The notes under the pieces: generated by a model
The model's database searches: none
What the model was told of the DNA's origin: nothing
The model's input: the letters and a program-made list of their open reading frames with translations, nothing else
Assembly (NCBI RefSeq): GCF_000513195.1
Contig: NZ_CBVI010000144.1
Location: 1-39,296, forward strand
Direction of reading: 5' to 3'
Length of the DNA stretch: 39,296 nucleotides
Source of the DNA: Bacteroides timonensis
GTDB taxonomy: Bacteria; Bacteroidota; Bacteroidia; Bacteroidales; Bacteroidaceae
Part shown: piece after piece, positions 7,603-17,252 of the stretch
How the letters are laid out: each line of letters begins with the position of its first letter
Numbering within the stretch: position 1 is the stretch's first letter
Translations under genes and position numbers: made by a program

Positions 7603-9165
7603 TTAACGCTTCGGCTGTGTTTCCTGAAGAGCAATCTGCTTGCGCAACATTTTACCAGCCTGTCCGGTGAGCCACAGATAATAGTCAGTTTCCAGATCAT
7701 CATCGATACCTTCAAAAGTGATACCCAATTCTTTTTCTGATTTGCACCAGCCATCAGTAGGAGCCGCTACTTTATTCTTCGCCATGAAGACAGTATTCTC
7801 AGTGCTTCTTCCGATGCCGTTCATGTCTGAATAAGAAATCTTTTCATTCTTCGGGTTATAAACCACATAGTATTCCACGTCGGCCGCATTACTGGGCACA
7901 TCACTCTTTCTAAGTACCTTATAGATAGCTGTCCCTTCATCTATTTCATCGAACATAGCAATATACAACATCGTACAACCTCTACGAATACAGTTATGGA
8001 GTTGAGTCCAGAAGAACTTACCTCTTTCGCGGGATCCCCGTTCATAGTAAGGATGCATATTCAAATCCGAAGCACCCGGATAGCAATGCGGAGCATACTG
8101 TACTTTGCTTTCTCCAGACTCATTGACATTCTTACACCATTCTATATCCTTACCGACCATATTGGCAAATCCGCCTTCACTACCACCCGTGTTATAACTA
8201 TTGATATCATTGAAACGACCTACATACCAAGGCATAATTACGTCCACACTCTTGATGAGAGCATGCAAGCTAGCTTTTCCGGGAGTATAGGTATCACCTC
8301 CGCCGGCACGCCAGTAAGTAGATACACCCAGCATGATGCTGTAACCCACTTCTTTCAGCTTGTCAGACAACTTCTGGATATCCTCATTGCTGTAACCACG
8401 TTCAGTAGGATTGAAACCTACCCCCCAAAGAGCAATTAGCGGTTTGCCATTCTCGTGCAGATAATATTTCCGTTTGGAGGCATAAGTATCATAGATTGCC
8501 TGAGCATCAGCAACGACTTTCTCGAAACGGGCAGGATTATAACCGCCAAGGTCATACATCACCGCAATAGCACGCTGATATTGGTCGGAACCATCCATAG
8601 CACTTGACAGTACCTTATCGAAGTGATCCTTACCGTCGGAATTATCAATCACTTCGCCTACAAAACGCTGCATAAATGCACCGTCAATGCCATACTCCTG
8701 CATCCACTTGAAATGCAGCATCACAGTAGACTTGTCATAAGCACTATACACCTGCGCCGTCGTTCCATCAGGATATTTGAATTCTGTATCATACTTGATT
8801 TCATACTCACTCATATCCGGCCAGAGGTCAATGCTGTTACGCAGTACACCGGGTTTGAACATATCGTTTTCACGATAGTGATACCACTCCGTATTCTTAT
8901 GATTCGCATGGCTACAGCCATCGCCCGGTGTACCAAACCACCCTTGATAACCGGTCATCAGCAACCCTTTGTAAGTGGTGTAAGGCTCTCCATCTACATG
9001 AATGGGGACATCCGCACGCGGGTCTTCAGGTTCAACAGGTACCTCAGGCTTTTCGGGCTCTAAAGCAGGCGGAATATAATCATCATTACTATCTTTGCAA
9101 GAGGCTGTAGTGCATGCCACGAGAGCACAGAGCACTAAATAATATATCTTTTTCAAATTCATCAT
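7603..9165 (-). CDS. GH71/99-like glycosidase, surface lipoprotein
   Basis: The 520-residue lipoprotein has a lipobox at Cys23 (TTASC) and an acidic, proline-rich linker (about 30-52) such as tethers surface proteins in Bacteroides. The body starts YKGLLMTGYQGWFGTPGDG and resembles proteins annotated as GH71/99-like. Glu407 and Glu410 lie in MFDEIDEGTAI, which lines up with the FNEWHEG motif of GH99 endo-alpha-mannosidases, where both glutamates are catalytic. That alignment is mine, from memory. A related protein without the lipobox is encoded at 27348-28580. Position after SusC, SusD and DUF3823, plus surface anchoring, fits an endo-enzyme making the first cut in the glycan. The exact linkage is unknown; older annotations of xylosidase for this family are unreliable. 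Confidence 0.75.
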   Translation of the reverse strand: MMNLKKIYYLVLCALVACTTASCKDSNDDYIPPALEPEKPEVPVEPEDPRADVPIHVDGEPYTTYKGLLMTGYQGWFGTPGDGCSHANHKNTEWYHYRENDMFKPGVLRNSIDLWPDMSEYEIKYDTEFKYPDGTTAQVYSAYDKSTVMLHFKWMQEYGIDGAFMQRFVGEVIDNSDGKDHFDKVLSSAMDGSDQYQRAIAVMYDLGGYNPARFEKVVADAQAIYDTYASKRKYYLHENGKPLIALWGVGFNPTERGYSNEDIQKLSDKLKEVGYSIMLGVSTYWRAGGGDTYTPGKASLHALIKSVDVIMPWYVGRFNDINSYNTGGSEGGFANMVGKDIEWCKNVNESGESKVQYAPHCYPGASDLNMHPYYERGSRERGKFFWTQLHNCIRRGCTMLYIAMFDEIDEGTAIYKVLRKSDVPSNAADVEYYVVYNPKNEKISYSDMNGIGRSTENTVFMAKNKVAAPTDGWCKSEKELGITFEGIDDDLETDYYLWLTGQAGKMLRKQIALQETQPKR

Positions 9166-9198
9166 AGCTTTATTTATTGTTGTTCAGTCAAATAGAAC

Positions 9199-9231
9199 CG
9201 GGAAAAGAAGCTGTATGCCTCCTCTCCCAGC
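9199..9231 (-). other. Possible mRNA hairpin between DUF3823 and the GH71/99-like gene
   Basis: In the 104-bp gap the minus strand can pair 9231-9219 (CTGGGAGAGGAGG) with 9211-9199 (CTTCTTTTCCCGG) around a 7-nt loop. Thirteen pairs form, but four are G-U. No U-run follows, so this is not a classic terminator. It may help set a lower level for the enzymes downstream of SusC/SusD. Confidence 0.3.
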
Positions 9232-9269
9232 TGCACCATCATATCAATCTAATTACGTTTCTGTTGTAT

Positions 9270-10034
9270 TTACTTTTGAGGAATTTCAACTTTCACTATT
9301 TCCGTATAGTTGCACTTTTGGAAAGTATCGTCAACCCTGGCACCCACACGAACAAAATAAGTATAACCGGGCTTCACATCCACCTTGAAAGAGAAGATCT
9401 TGCTCTTGCCATCTTCCAGTTTTTCCAGTTTCTCCCAAGTACTTCTTACCTTGGAAATATAGTTCTTAGCATAAGGTTTCTCATCATCACTACCCATATC
9501 ATTATAGTAACTAATGCAATTGCCTTCACCACAGAACTGATTAAGGCTCAGGAAAGGACGTATATCCAGAATTCGGGGAAGTCCCGTTGTAATAGGAGGA
9601 ACATCCAGACGGCAGGAGATAGCCAGTGAGTCATCCACCAGTTCCGTCTTCAGATCAATCAGTTTCAGATAAGGAGTTACTTCGAAGTCATGAACAGCCT
9701 TTTTGCCAATACCTATACGAATAGTATCGGCAGGCCACCAGGCGCCTTCGGGAACTACGTCATACGTGCCTTTAAATAGCTTCGTATTGTTGAAAGTGCC
9801 ATCCTGCTTCACAGGAATCGTTTGAGAACCGGGATTAAGACTGAAGCTTTTCTCCCAGATCTTCACCCGTCCTGCACCCTGATCGGCCAGGATATTCTCC
9901 CCCGTGGTTTTATCTATAATACGTCCGGTGAAGTGAGCGTCGGGTTCATCAAAATTGTCCACCTCCATACAGGAAGTCGCAAATAGAGTTAATACTCCAA
10001 ACAACAGACTATGTTTCAACTTTTTCATATCCAT
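9270..10034 (-). CDS. DUF3823-type surface lipoprotein downstream of SusD
   Basis: Proteins of this type commonly follow SusD in Bacteroidetes PULs and are thought to be surface glycan-binding or accessory proteins. I start it at MDMKKLKHS (10034) rather than at the longer in-frame ATG, because that start would overlap SusD and bury the signal peptide. This start gives 254 residues with a lipobox at Cys22 (LFATSC) and begins 13 bp after the SusD stop; the ATG at 10028 is equally possible. Residues about 30-115 look like an Ig-like or carboxypeptidase-regulatory fold (FTGRIIDKTTGENI). The second half, with YTYFVRVGARVDD and ending YTEIVKVEIPQK, fits the DUF3823 C-terminal domain. There are no catalytic motifs. 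Confidence 0.75.
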   Translation of the reverse strand: MDMKKLKHSLLFGVLTLFATSCMEVDNFDEPDAHFTGRIIDKTTGENILADQGAGRVKIWEKSFSLNPGSQTIPVKQDGTFNNTKLFKGTYDVVPEGAWWPADTIRIGIGKKAVHDFEVTPYLKLIDLKTELVDDSLAISCRLDVPPITTGLPRILDIRPFLSLNQFCGEGNCISYYNDMGSDDEKPYAKNYISKVRSTWEKLEKLEDGKSKIFSFKVDVKPGYTYFVRVGARVDDTFQKCNYTEIVKVEIPQK

Positions 10035-10047
10035 ATACAATTTAGTA

Positions 10048-12057
10048 TTAATAACCATCATTACGTATAAGATTCGGATTCTTGCCGATTTCTCCACCCG
10101 GAATCTGTTCATAGTACCATTTCTTATCGAACGTAGCCTTACGGGCTACAACCGGCACTTCATTCAAGAAAATCCACTTATTCTCATTAAGTACGTAGTA
10201 AGGGAGCAACGTATGCGGTTGTTTACCATCCATAAAGTCAATATCAGCCACTCTCCAACGACGCAGGTCATAGATGCGCAGATTCTCAAAGCAAAGTTCA
10301 CGTGCACGTTCATCACGAATGTACTGCAAGTTCTCATCTACCGGGAATCCGTATTTCTCCATACCCAGATCTTCCGGATTGTTGACCATCTGATGAGGAG
10401 TAGCGCCTGCACGTGCACGGACTTCATTAACGTAAGTAAATGCTTCCGCCTTCAACTTATCATCACCGGTTTCCAAACCCAATTCATAAGCAGCCTCTGC
10501 CCAGTTCAGTAAAACTTCACCGTAGCGGAATACCTTCCATGACTGCGAACTTCCAAAAAGACCACCTCTAATAGCAAGGTTTGAGTTAGGGTTCGTATAT
10601 TTACGAATCAACGCCCCCATGTAGGAGTATCCCTCATCACCCGTACCTCTGAAACAACCATGCGGACCGGCTACTTTTACGTTCTTCTGATCACCGATAT
10701 CCTGATACATCTGACTCGCTTCCACGTTCTGTGCCGTCACGCGATAGGCGTTCGTATAGTTATTCGTGCTGCCACCGGTTTCCGTAGTTCCGTCAGCCGC
10801 CGTTCCGGGATAGCTTTTGTATACACCAGCCTGAAAATCGAGTTTGATACCCGAACCTTTCTCAGTCATACCCGAGAAGAAGAAGATAGCGCGGGCACGA
10901 GGCTCCATCTCGCCCGAGTTCCAGAGGTCCTCCACATTGTCAAAGCGGATAGGCTTGCCTTCCTCGTCGGTCACGGCAGGCATCTCGAACATACGAATCA
11001 GCTCCCATGCGGGCTGTATGGCGCAACCCGGAGCACTGATACTCAAGTTACTGCCCTTAGGTAGAATCATTGAATCCCAACTGTGAAACAGCATAGTACC
11101 TTGATTATCCTTCAAGGCTATGTAATCACCATACTGTTTGATAAAGATATCCTCCGGAGTATTGTCTTTGAAGAACTGCTCGGCATAGGCAGCTTCCTTG
11201 TCACTACCGTCGTTCAGCGCATAACCACCCTCCTTGACAAACTTGCAGGCGTCATAGGCATATTGATAAAATTCCTTAGCCTTTTCGGGAGCAATACTCA
11301 TAAGACCTGCATCCACGGCTGGTCCTGTTATTTTGCCATAGCTGCCATATTTTGCAGCGGAAGCTGCATAAAGCATAGCACGGCTCATTAACGCTGCCGC
11401 TGCATAGCGGTTGGGGCGACTGGCATCTCCCTTGGCAGCAGACATATGATTCATGGCATATTCCAGATCATTGTGAATAAACATCCAGCAATCATACTCT
11501 GTGCTACGAGGCAATTGCAATTCAGCAAGCGGTGCTTTCGGATCGAGTACCTTGTCCACAATGGGCACACCTCCATAGCGCTTCACCAGTCCAAAGTAGT
11601 AAAAAGCCCGCAAGAAAAATGCCTCAGCATAAAGATTTTCGTATGTTTCCTCATTATAGTATTCCTTGTAATTAGGAAATTGCTCCATGAAATTATTAAT
11701 GTCACGGATGCGGTCGTAAGGCCAATATCCCCAACCGTCACCATAGGAAGTGGTACGTCCGGTAGCTTCCATAGCTGCGGATGCCGGACTCGCTTTCTGC
11801 GCACCCCACTGATTCGCTTCGTGCCAACCGGCCGCACAGACTGTGCCGAAGCCATTGTGTTCACCATTCATCGCAAAGTTGAAGTCTTCAATCGGCAGAT
11901 CCTGGAAAACCATGGCCCAGTATTTCTGCAGACCACTCTCGGATTTCATCAGCACATTTTCATAGATCAGACCTTTGGGTTCCAAGTCCAAATCATAACA
12001 AGATGACATCGTCAGGCCTAATGCTGCTGCTACAAATATATATTTGATATTTTTCAT
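10048..12057 (-). CDS. SusD/RagB-family outer-membrane glycan-binding lipoprotein
   Basis: The lid protein of the SusCD transporter: it binds oligosaccharide at the cell surface and closes over the SusC barrel. It has 669 residues, longer than the usual 500-600, with a lipobox at Cys20 (LTMSSC) followed by YDLDLEPKG, the typical SusD start. Family features include the N-terminal TPR-type helices (NLYAEAFFLRAFYYFGLVKRYGGVPI, seen at about 145-170) and the C-terminal YIRDERARELCFENLRIYDLRRW segment found in nearly all SusD proteins. It starts 16 bp after SusC, so the two are cotranscribed. The sequence does not reveal which glycan it binds. Confidence 0.97.
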   Translation of the reverse strand: MKNIKYIFVAAALGLTMSSCYDLDLEPKGLIYENVLMKSESGLQKYWAMVFQDLPIEDFNFAMNGEHNGFGTVCAAGWHEANQWGAQKASPASAAMEATGRTTSYGDGWGYWPYDRIRDINNFMEQFPNYKEYYNEETYENLYAEAFFLRAFYYFGLVKRYGGVPIVDKVLDPKAPLAELQLPRSTEYDCWMFIHNDLEYAMNHMSAAKGDASRPNRYAAAALMSRAMLYAASAAKYGSYGKITGPAVDAGLMSIAPEKAKEFYQYAYDACKFVKEGGYALNDGSDKEAAYAEQFFKDNTPEDIFIKQYGDYIALKDNQGTMLFHSWDSMILPKGSNLSISAPGCAIQPAWELIRMFEMPAVTDEEGKPIRFDNVEDLWNSGEMEPRARAIFFFSGMTEKGSGIKLDFQAGVYKSYPGTAADGTTETGGSTNNYTNAYRVTAQNVEASQMYQDIGDQKNVKVAGPHGCFRGTGDEGYSYMGALIRKYTNPNSNLAIRGGLFGSSQSWKVFRYGEVLLNWAEAAYELGLETGDDKLKAEAFTYVNEVRARAGATPHQMVNNPEDLGMEKYGFPVDENLQYIRDERARELCFENLRIYDLRRWRVADIDFMDGKQPHTLLPYYVLNENKWIFLNEVPVVARKATFDKKWYYEQIPGGEIGKNPNLIRNDGY

Positions 12058-12073
12058 GTTCTATCCTCTCGTA

Positions 12074-15000
12074 TTAGAATTTAATTGTTGCACCAATATT
12101 GAATGTACGGTTCACCGGGTAGTTGTAGAACAAGACACTATTTTTATTGGGATCTTCGTTCGCACCGCCCTTTTCTCCCGGACGCTCCGGATCTATATTA
12201 TCCAGTCCGGTAAAAGTCAAAAGATTGTAAGCATTGAAATAAACGCGAAGATCTTTAACACCTGCCTTAGCCAACCATGTCTTAGGCAAGGTATAGCCCA
12301 CTTCCAAAGTTTTCAAACGGATATAGGAAGTATTCTTAATGCCCGTGCTACCCGTATTAAAACTATGTCCGGTAGCCGGATAGAGACCGGATACCCACTT
12401 AGTATTCGGATTCCACGGATCGTCCGTCGGTTTCTCCGTATGCCAGCGATCTTCGTAAATATTCAGTACGGCAGCACCGTTGAATGGCCCTACCTCAGTA
12501 AATACTTCACTATAGGAACTGTATACACCTGCTGAACCTTGCCAGTTCATAGAAAGGTCGATACCTTTCCAAGCAGCCCCCAGTGTGATACCGTAGTTGA
12601 ATACCGGCAAGTTGAAGGTAGCCATCGGATGTCTATCCGAATCATCTATAATACCGTCACCATTCCAGTCCTTGTAATAGTAGTCACCTGGCAAGGTACC
12701 TTGACCGTAATTCGCACCTGTTGTACCATGATAACGGATATCATCGTAACTGCCGAAACGTCCACCTTCCTCATAAGTAAACCAAATATCCTTATTACGA
12801 CCGGAAACATCTCTGCGATACCAGTTATCCATAGAATTGGAAGCTTGACTATCGGAATGATAATCCCAACGATTCTTGGTCGCACTGATTTGTCCGTTTA
12901 CCCAATAAGTAACTCCTGCCACTCTGTTACGGTGCCCTAAGCTGATTTCCCAACCAAATGTTTCATCACTTTCCTTATTCTCTTGCGGAAGGGAGGCACC
13001 TACAATGCCAGGGATCTGTGCAGAAGAAGTAGCCAACAATCCATCACGTTTACGCTTGAATACTTCAAACGTACCACTCAGTTTCTGGTTCCAAAGGTCA
13101 AAGTCTACGCCAAGGTTATAAGTCTTAGCTGTATACCATGTCAAATCCGGATTAGGGATAGATGTTGCCGAAACACCGGAAATCAGAACCCCATTATAAA
13201 CATAGCCCAATTTACTGGGATTAAGTTCATAGGCTACAGCTGTCTGTGGATAGGTATTGGCTCTACCATCATCACCCATTTCACCGTAAGAAGCACGAAT
13301 CTTCAGGTTACTGAGGAACGGTACCCACTCTTTCATAAAAGCCTCTTCGCTGACACGCCAGCCTGCAGATACAGCAGGAAAGAACCCCCAGCGAGAATTT
13401 TTCGGGAAACTGGAAGAACCATCATAGCGAAAAGAAAAGTCCACCATATAACGACCTTTATAGTCATAATTGAATCTACCTACCAAAGCCTGACGAACCT
13501 TGTCGCCCGCAAGACCTGCACCTACAATCTGATTACTTTTCTCACCATATATCAGATATTCCCCATCCAACTTCATAATCGCCTGTCCGTAGAAATTATC
13601 CCACTCATTATACTGCTCTTCAAACAATATCAAGCCCCCCACATTGTGATCGCCGAACTTATTGGCATAGTTCAAAGAGAGCTGCATTACAGTACCATGG
13701 CTGGGATCAGTTCCCCGACGTAGATAACTGTCAGCATTACGGTCATAAGTCTTCATCTCTCCACCTACCATTTCATACAATTGATAGGCACGTTTGTATT
13801 CCGTATTGTTCGATGAATTGTAATCATAGCTATAGAAAGCTTTAGCCTGTAAGCCTTTCACACCGGGAATATCATACGCCAACGTCAGCGAACCATTGAA
13901 GTTTGTACGCTTCTCTCTGCGGTAGCCAGTGAAACGACTGTCAGTAGTAGCCACCGGATTATCATTGTCAGAAAGTTCCGAGTCGTAACTGGGCAGATCA
14001 TGATCCCCATTCAGCCAAGCCTGTGAAGTAGGCCGCAAAGTCCATGCCTTCTTGTAGACCGTCCACATGTCAGTAAACGGTTGATTCTTCTCGTCCATAT
14101 AGCCGCTCAACTGCACGGTAGCCTTCAATCGGTCAGTGATTTTAGCATCCACGTTACTGCGGAAGTTCCAGCGGTCATAGTTCAACGAACCGCTCTTATA
14201 GGAACCTTCCTGCTTCATATAGCCCAAATTAAAGAAATAACTTATCCTCTTCGAACCACCATCCACACTAATGTTATATTGTTGTTGCGGTACATTATTA
14301 TCAAACAGTTCGTCGGCCCAGTTGGTACCTCTATTGTTCTTGGAACTATATTCCATCATCTGCTGCCATGTATATTTCGGCGAGGTACGACGGGGATAGT
14401 TAGTGCCAAAGTCATTATAAGACTTCTCGTTGATCAACAACATGTGGTTGGCTGCAGAAGCTGTTTCAGGCATATATAGAAACTGTTGCCAGCCATAGTT
14501 TGCAGAAAAAGTAATATCAAACTTACCATCACTGCTTTCTCCACCATGCTTGGATGTTACCAATATAACGCCATTGGCAGCACGAATACCATAAATGGAA
14601 GCAGAAGCGTCCTTCAATACAGATACCGATTCTATTTCATTGGCATCCATACGTGAGAAATAGGCCTTGTCACGAGGAATACCATCAACCACGATCAACG
14701 GCTCACCCAAACCACGGATATCGATGGCATTATCGAACTCACCGGGTTGTGAACTTTTCTGTGTAATACGCACACCGGGTATTTTTCCGGAAAGCATATT
14801 CACCACATTCTCATTCTTAGTCACGGCAATTTCCTTATTATTAACAGCTGAGACTGCACCTGTCAAAGTCGCTTTCTTCTGCGTACCGTAACCTACAACT
14901 ACTACTTCTTCCAGTGTCTTGCTATCTTCCTGCAAAGTGACTTTCAATACGGTATTAGCTGCCGATACTACAGCATCCAGATAGCCGATAAAGGTAATTG

Positions 15001-15253
15001 TCAGTTTGTCTTTGGCAGAGGCTTCTATCTTGAACACACCGTCTATATCAGTGATTGTTCCTCGGGTAGTACCGCTCACCCTTATGTTTGCTCCGATAAC
15101 CGGCTCGCCCGTATTATCGATGACGGTTCCCTGAACCATCCGGTTCTGAGCCGACATAGGCAATGCCGTCAGGAGGCATAGAAGTACAATCATCATCGTT
15201 CTCCATGAAAAAGATGCACTTCTTTTTATTTTATTAGAATTATAATGTTTCAT
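12074..15253 (-). CDS. SusC/RagA-family TonB-dependent outer-membrane transporter
   Basis: This 1059-residue protein imports oligosaccharides across the outer membrane using TonB-derived energy, with SusD as partner. After the signal peptide (cut near PMSAQ, about 36) comes a carboxypeptidase-regulatory-like domain (about 38-110, VQGTVIDNTGEPVIGANI). Next are a TonB-box-like EEVVVVGYG (115-123), the plug (about 125-240, with IDIRGLGEPLIVVDG and SIYGIRAANGVILVTSK) and the 22-strand barrel ending in aromatic NIGATIKF, as outer-membrane proteins do. There is no STN domain, so it is not an obvious signalling partner for an ECF anti-sigma factor, and no such genes are nearby. It follows the DUF4988 gene after 105 bp containing a strong hairpin. 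Confidence 0.98.
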   Translation of the reverse strand: MKHYNSNKIKRSASFSWRTMMIVLLCLLTALPMSAQNRMVQGTVIDNTGEPVIGANIRVSGTTRGTITDIDGVFKIEASAKDKLTITFIGYLDAVVSAANTVLKVTLQEDSKTLEEVVVVGYGTQKKATLTGAVSAVNNKEIAVTKNENVVNMLSGKIPGVRITQKSSQPGEFDNAIDIRGLGEPLIVVDGIPRDKAYFSRMDANEIESVSVLKDASASIYGIRAANGVILVTSKHGGESSDGKFDITFSANYGWQQFLYMPETASAANHMLLINEKSYNDFGTNYPRRTSPKYTWQQMMEYSSKNNRGTNWADELFDNNVPQQQYNISVDGGSKRISYFFNLGYMKQEGSYKSGSLNYDRWNFRSNVDAKITDRLKATVQLSGYMDEKNQPFTDMWTVYKKAWTLRPTSQAWLNGDHDLPSYDSELSDNDNPVATTDSRFTGYRREKRTNFNGSLTLAYDIPGVKGLQAKAFYSYDYNSSNNTEYKRAYQLYEMVGGEMKTYDRNADSYLRRGTDPSHGTVMQLSLNYANKFGDHNVGGLILFEEQYNEWDNFYGQAIMKLDGEYLIYGEKSNQIVGAGLAGDKVRQALVGRFNYDYKGRYMVDFSFRYDGSSSFPKNSRWGFFPAVSAGWRVSEEAFMKEWVPFLSNLKIRASYGEMGDDGRANTYPQTAVAYELNPSKLGYVYNGVLISGVSATSIPNPDLTWYTAKTYNLGVDFDLWNQKLSGTFEVFKRKRDGLLATSSAQIPGIVGASLPQENKESDETFGWEISLGHRNRVAGVTYWVNGQISATKNRWDYHSDSQASNSMDNWYRRDVSGRNKDIWFTYEEGGRFGSYDDIRYHGTTGANYGQGTLPGDYYYKDWNGDGIIDDSDRHPMATFNLPVFNYGITLGAAWKGIDLSMNWQGSAGVYSSYSEVFTEVGPFNGAAVLNIYEDRWHTEKPTDDPWNPNTKWVSGLYPATGHSFNTGSTGIKNTSYIRLKTLEVGYTLPKTWLAKAGVKDLRVYFNAYNLLTFTGLDNIDPERPGEKGGANEDPNKNSVLFYNYPVNRTFNIGATIKF

Positions 15254-15298
15254 GCTTAGATTTTCTGTTCATTAAAGAAATCTTCATTTTTTAGTGAT

Positions 15299-15338
15299 AA
15301 GAGGTGTACCCGTCGCTTGTACAGGGGTACCACCTCTT
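15299..15338 (-). other. Stable intergenic hairpin between DUF4988 gene and SusC
   Basis: AAGAGGTGTACCC at 15299-15311 pairs with 15325-15338 (GGGTACCACCTCTT) through a 13-bp stem with one bulged base and a 13-nt loop. On the transcript it follows the DUF4988 stop by about 20 bases and precedes the SusC start by about 45. No U-tract follows, so complete termination is unlikely. It may be an RNA processing or stability element, or a partial attenuator. Confidence 0.6.
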
Positions 15339-15358
15339 AAAGTTTACTTAGAGGAATC

Positions 15359-17104
15359 TTAAGGCTTGGGAGCCGGCATTGTTGCACCTTCCGGAGCCAC
15401 ACGACGGTTGATAAAGAGCATGCCCAACTGATCTGTACCTGCTGCATGAAGCGGCTTCACGCCATAAGCATATTCGTAACCAGCACCAAGGGCGATGCGG
15501 AGCCCATAACCTGTATAGCTTTCAGGGAAGTTGAAGTCACCGGTCTTTTCATCCATTGTGAAGTCACCGAAGCCCCACTCCTTTATATTGTTATAGAAAC
15601 CTACCGGATCGTTGATGTATTCATTATATTGTCCCATCCAGCCGTCATAGCCATAACCTTCACCAGCATCATAAGTCTTGCCGTTGACATCTGTATATTT
15701 TCCATCAGTACCCAAAGAAGCCGGAACATAGACAGCAAAGCCACGGAAGAAATAATAAATGCCACGACAACCTTCCGCATACTTTTTGGCAAGATCCCCC
15801 ATTTCCAACGTCGATCCATTATTGAAAATCAACTCTTCATCACCCATTTTGATACTATACTTCAGCCAATTAGGAAAGAATCCATCTGCTCCATTATGAA
15901 TGGTAGGGATATCTGTCTCATATTTAGAAAGAGTCTTCGGGAAGTTCAGCTTTCCTGCCCCCAGTGGTTGAGCTTTTACTGTACCACCCCATTCCGCTTC
16001 GTAGTTACCAACCAGTCCGTTTGCTGTGAAGTCCACATCAGCCAGTTCATCAACAATAACCACATAAATTTTAGCTTTTATCACATCGTCAGCAACCACA
16101 TTCACCAAGAATCCCGGACGTTCTTTATTATCATTGAAGCTGGTTCCCGGTCTTGTACTGAATTTCCAAGTACCATCGGTTTTCAAACTCGTCTTAAGTA
16201 AATCTACTTTTTCCTGCGCTTTTCCACCCGGTTGTTTACTACTGCTAGCGACGACGAATTCAGCCTTGTCAGGAAGTTCTGAGAATAGATTATTGAAGTT
16301 TAAAGTTCCCAGCAGATCAAGACCGTTCATAGTCATTTCCTTGAAACCATCGGCTAAGTCTTTCGGGGCGTAATCAGCTTTGATGGTAACACCACCCAGA
16401 TCTTCGGCTACAGCCGAAAAATCATCAGCTACTTTCACATTGAAATAATTTGAACCGATGACCGTTCCTCTGAACTTCATTTGCAGAGATACAGCATACA
16501 TCTTTCCAGCTTCCGCTTCACCCAACGCCTTAATGGGAACTACAATGAAACCACCATCCAGACTTGCCGCACCATTAACCTTAAATTGCTCGCCATCAGC
16601 AGCACGAGTTAACACATGAGACTCAGCAATCGTAAATTCTGCACCTTCTATACTTGTTAAAGCTGGTCTTGGCAGGAATTTTACAATTGCACCAGTATTG
16701 CCAATCTCTACAATACCATCTATTGTTTCGGGGCTATAGATTAAAGAGTTGACAGCAGAACCCAATGGGAGTTTATATTCCGTACCATTTACATTGATGA
16801 TGGCTTCCGTATCAGTCATTGTAACGGAAATATTACCTCCACCCGGTTTTATCACAATTTTTTGTCCATCACTCAACGACAACGTATAAATACCAGTTTG
16901 CTCGTCCAACTTGACTTCTACAATACTCGCACCAGTCTTCAAAGCCTTATCTAAATCAGCCTTCAAATCGCCAATAGCCGTTTCTACCACTGATACTCTT
17001 GATTTAAGATCATCAATATCATCATCATTATTACATGATATAAAGGTTCCCGTTGACAGAACCATTGCTCCGCACAGGAGCACTTTGATAAATTGTTTAT
17101 TCAT
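15359..17104 (-). CDS. DUF4988-type surface lipoprotein, possible glycan-binding protein
   Basis: Large lipoprotein (581 residues, lipobox Cys24 in TGTFISC). Directly after the anchor is an acidic heptad-like helix, DDIDDLKSRVSVVETAI then DLKADLDKAL (about 28-57), typical of DUF4988, probably a short coiled-coil stalk. The rest reads as beta-rich (SIVEVKLDEQTGIYTLSLSDG; EAIINVNGTEYKLPLG) and ends with an aromatic-rich half (GYGYDGWMGQYNEYINDP). I see no catalytic signature. Such lipoproteins are often encoded beside SusC/SusD and serve as surface glycan-binding proteins, but usually downstream of SusD; here it is first, 105 bp upstream of SusC. It lies 19 bp after a 42-codon small ORF and about 293 bp from the promoter. 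Glycan binding is inference from context. Confidence 0.7.
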   Translation of the reverse strand: MNKQFIKVLLCGAMVLSTGTFISCNNDDDIDDLKSRVSVVETAIGDLKADLDKALKTGASIVEVKLDEQTGIYTLSLSDGQKIVIKPGGGNISVTMTDTEAIINVNGTEYKLPLGSAVNSLIYSPETIDGIVEIGNTGAIVKFLPRPALTSIEGAEFTIAESHVLTRAADGEQFKVNGAASLDGGFIVVPIKALGEAEAGKMYAVSLQMKFRGTVIGSNYFNVKVADDFSAVAEDLGGVTIKADYAPKDLADGFKEMTMNGLDLLGTLNFNNLFSELPDKAEFVVASSSKQPGGKAQEKVDLLKTSLKTDGTWKFSTRPGTSFNDNKERPGFLVNVVADDVIKAKIYVVIVDELADVDFTANGLVGNYEAEWGGTVKAQPLGAGKLNFPKTLSKYETDIPTIHNGADGFFPNWLKYSIKMGDEELIFNNGSTLEMGDLAKKYAEGCRGIYYFFRGFAVYVPASLGTDGKYTDVNGKTYDAGEGYGYDGWMGQYNEYINDPVGFYNNIKEWGFGDFTMDEKTGDFNFPESYTGYGLRIALGAGYEYAYGVKPLHAAGTDQLGMLFINRRVAPEGATMPAPKP

Positions 17105-17123
17105 AATAATTAAATAGAAGTTA

Positions 17124-17252
17124 TTAAATAAATATAGAATTTGATTGTTTCCAGAATATTCTTTCAGTATTCAACTGAAATGACCTCTTATAGATTTCCG
17201 GTGGAAGTCTATATCTACCTTTCATTTGATTAAGTAACTTGTGTCTTTCCAT
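17124..17252 (-). CDS. Small basic leader ORF (42 aa) ahead of the SusCD operon
   Basis: In the roughly 290-base leader of the operon the minus strand has an uninterrupted ORF of 42 codons, starting MERHKLLNQMKGRYRLPPEI and ending SNSIFI, with its stop 19 bp before the DUF4988 ATG. It is rich in Arg and Lys, has no signal peptide, and is preceded by the A/T-rich stretch (AATTATTAATT before ATG) usual for Bacteroides translation starts. The composition looks protein-like rather than random. It contains a 10-bp stem (17190-17199 with 17203-17212, one G-U pair). It could be a translated leader peptide affecting expression of the operon or an independent small protein. I do not recognise it. Confidence 0.45.
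   Translation of the reverse strand: MERHKLLNQMKGRYRLPPEIYKRSFQLNTERIFWKQSNSIFI

Noticed and set aside
10035..10112. Longer start for the DUF3823 gene inside SusD
   Set aside because: The extension is basic and precedes a good lipoprotein signal, so the start at 10034 or 10028 is preferred.
12074..15253. Signalling-type SusC working with an ECF sigma/anti-sigma pair
   Set aside because: The N-terminus lacks an STN domain and no sigma or anti-sigma gene is in the window.
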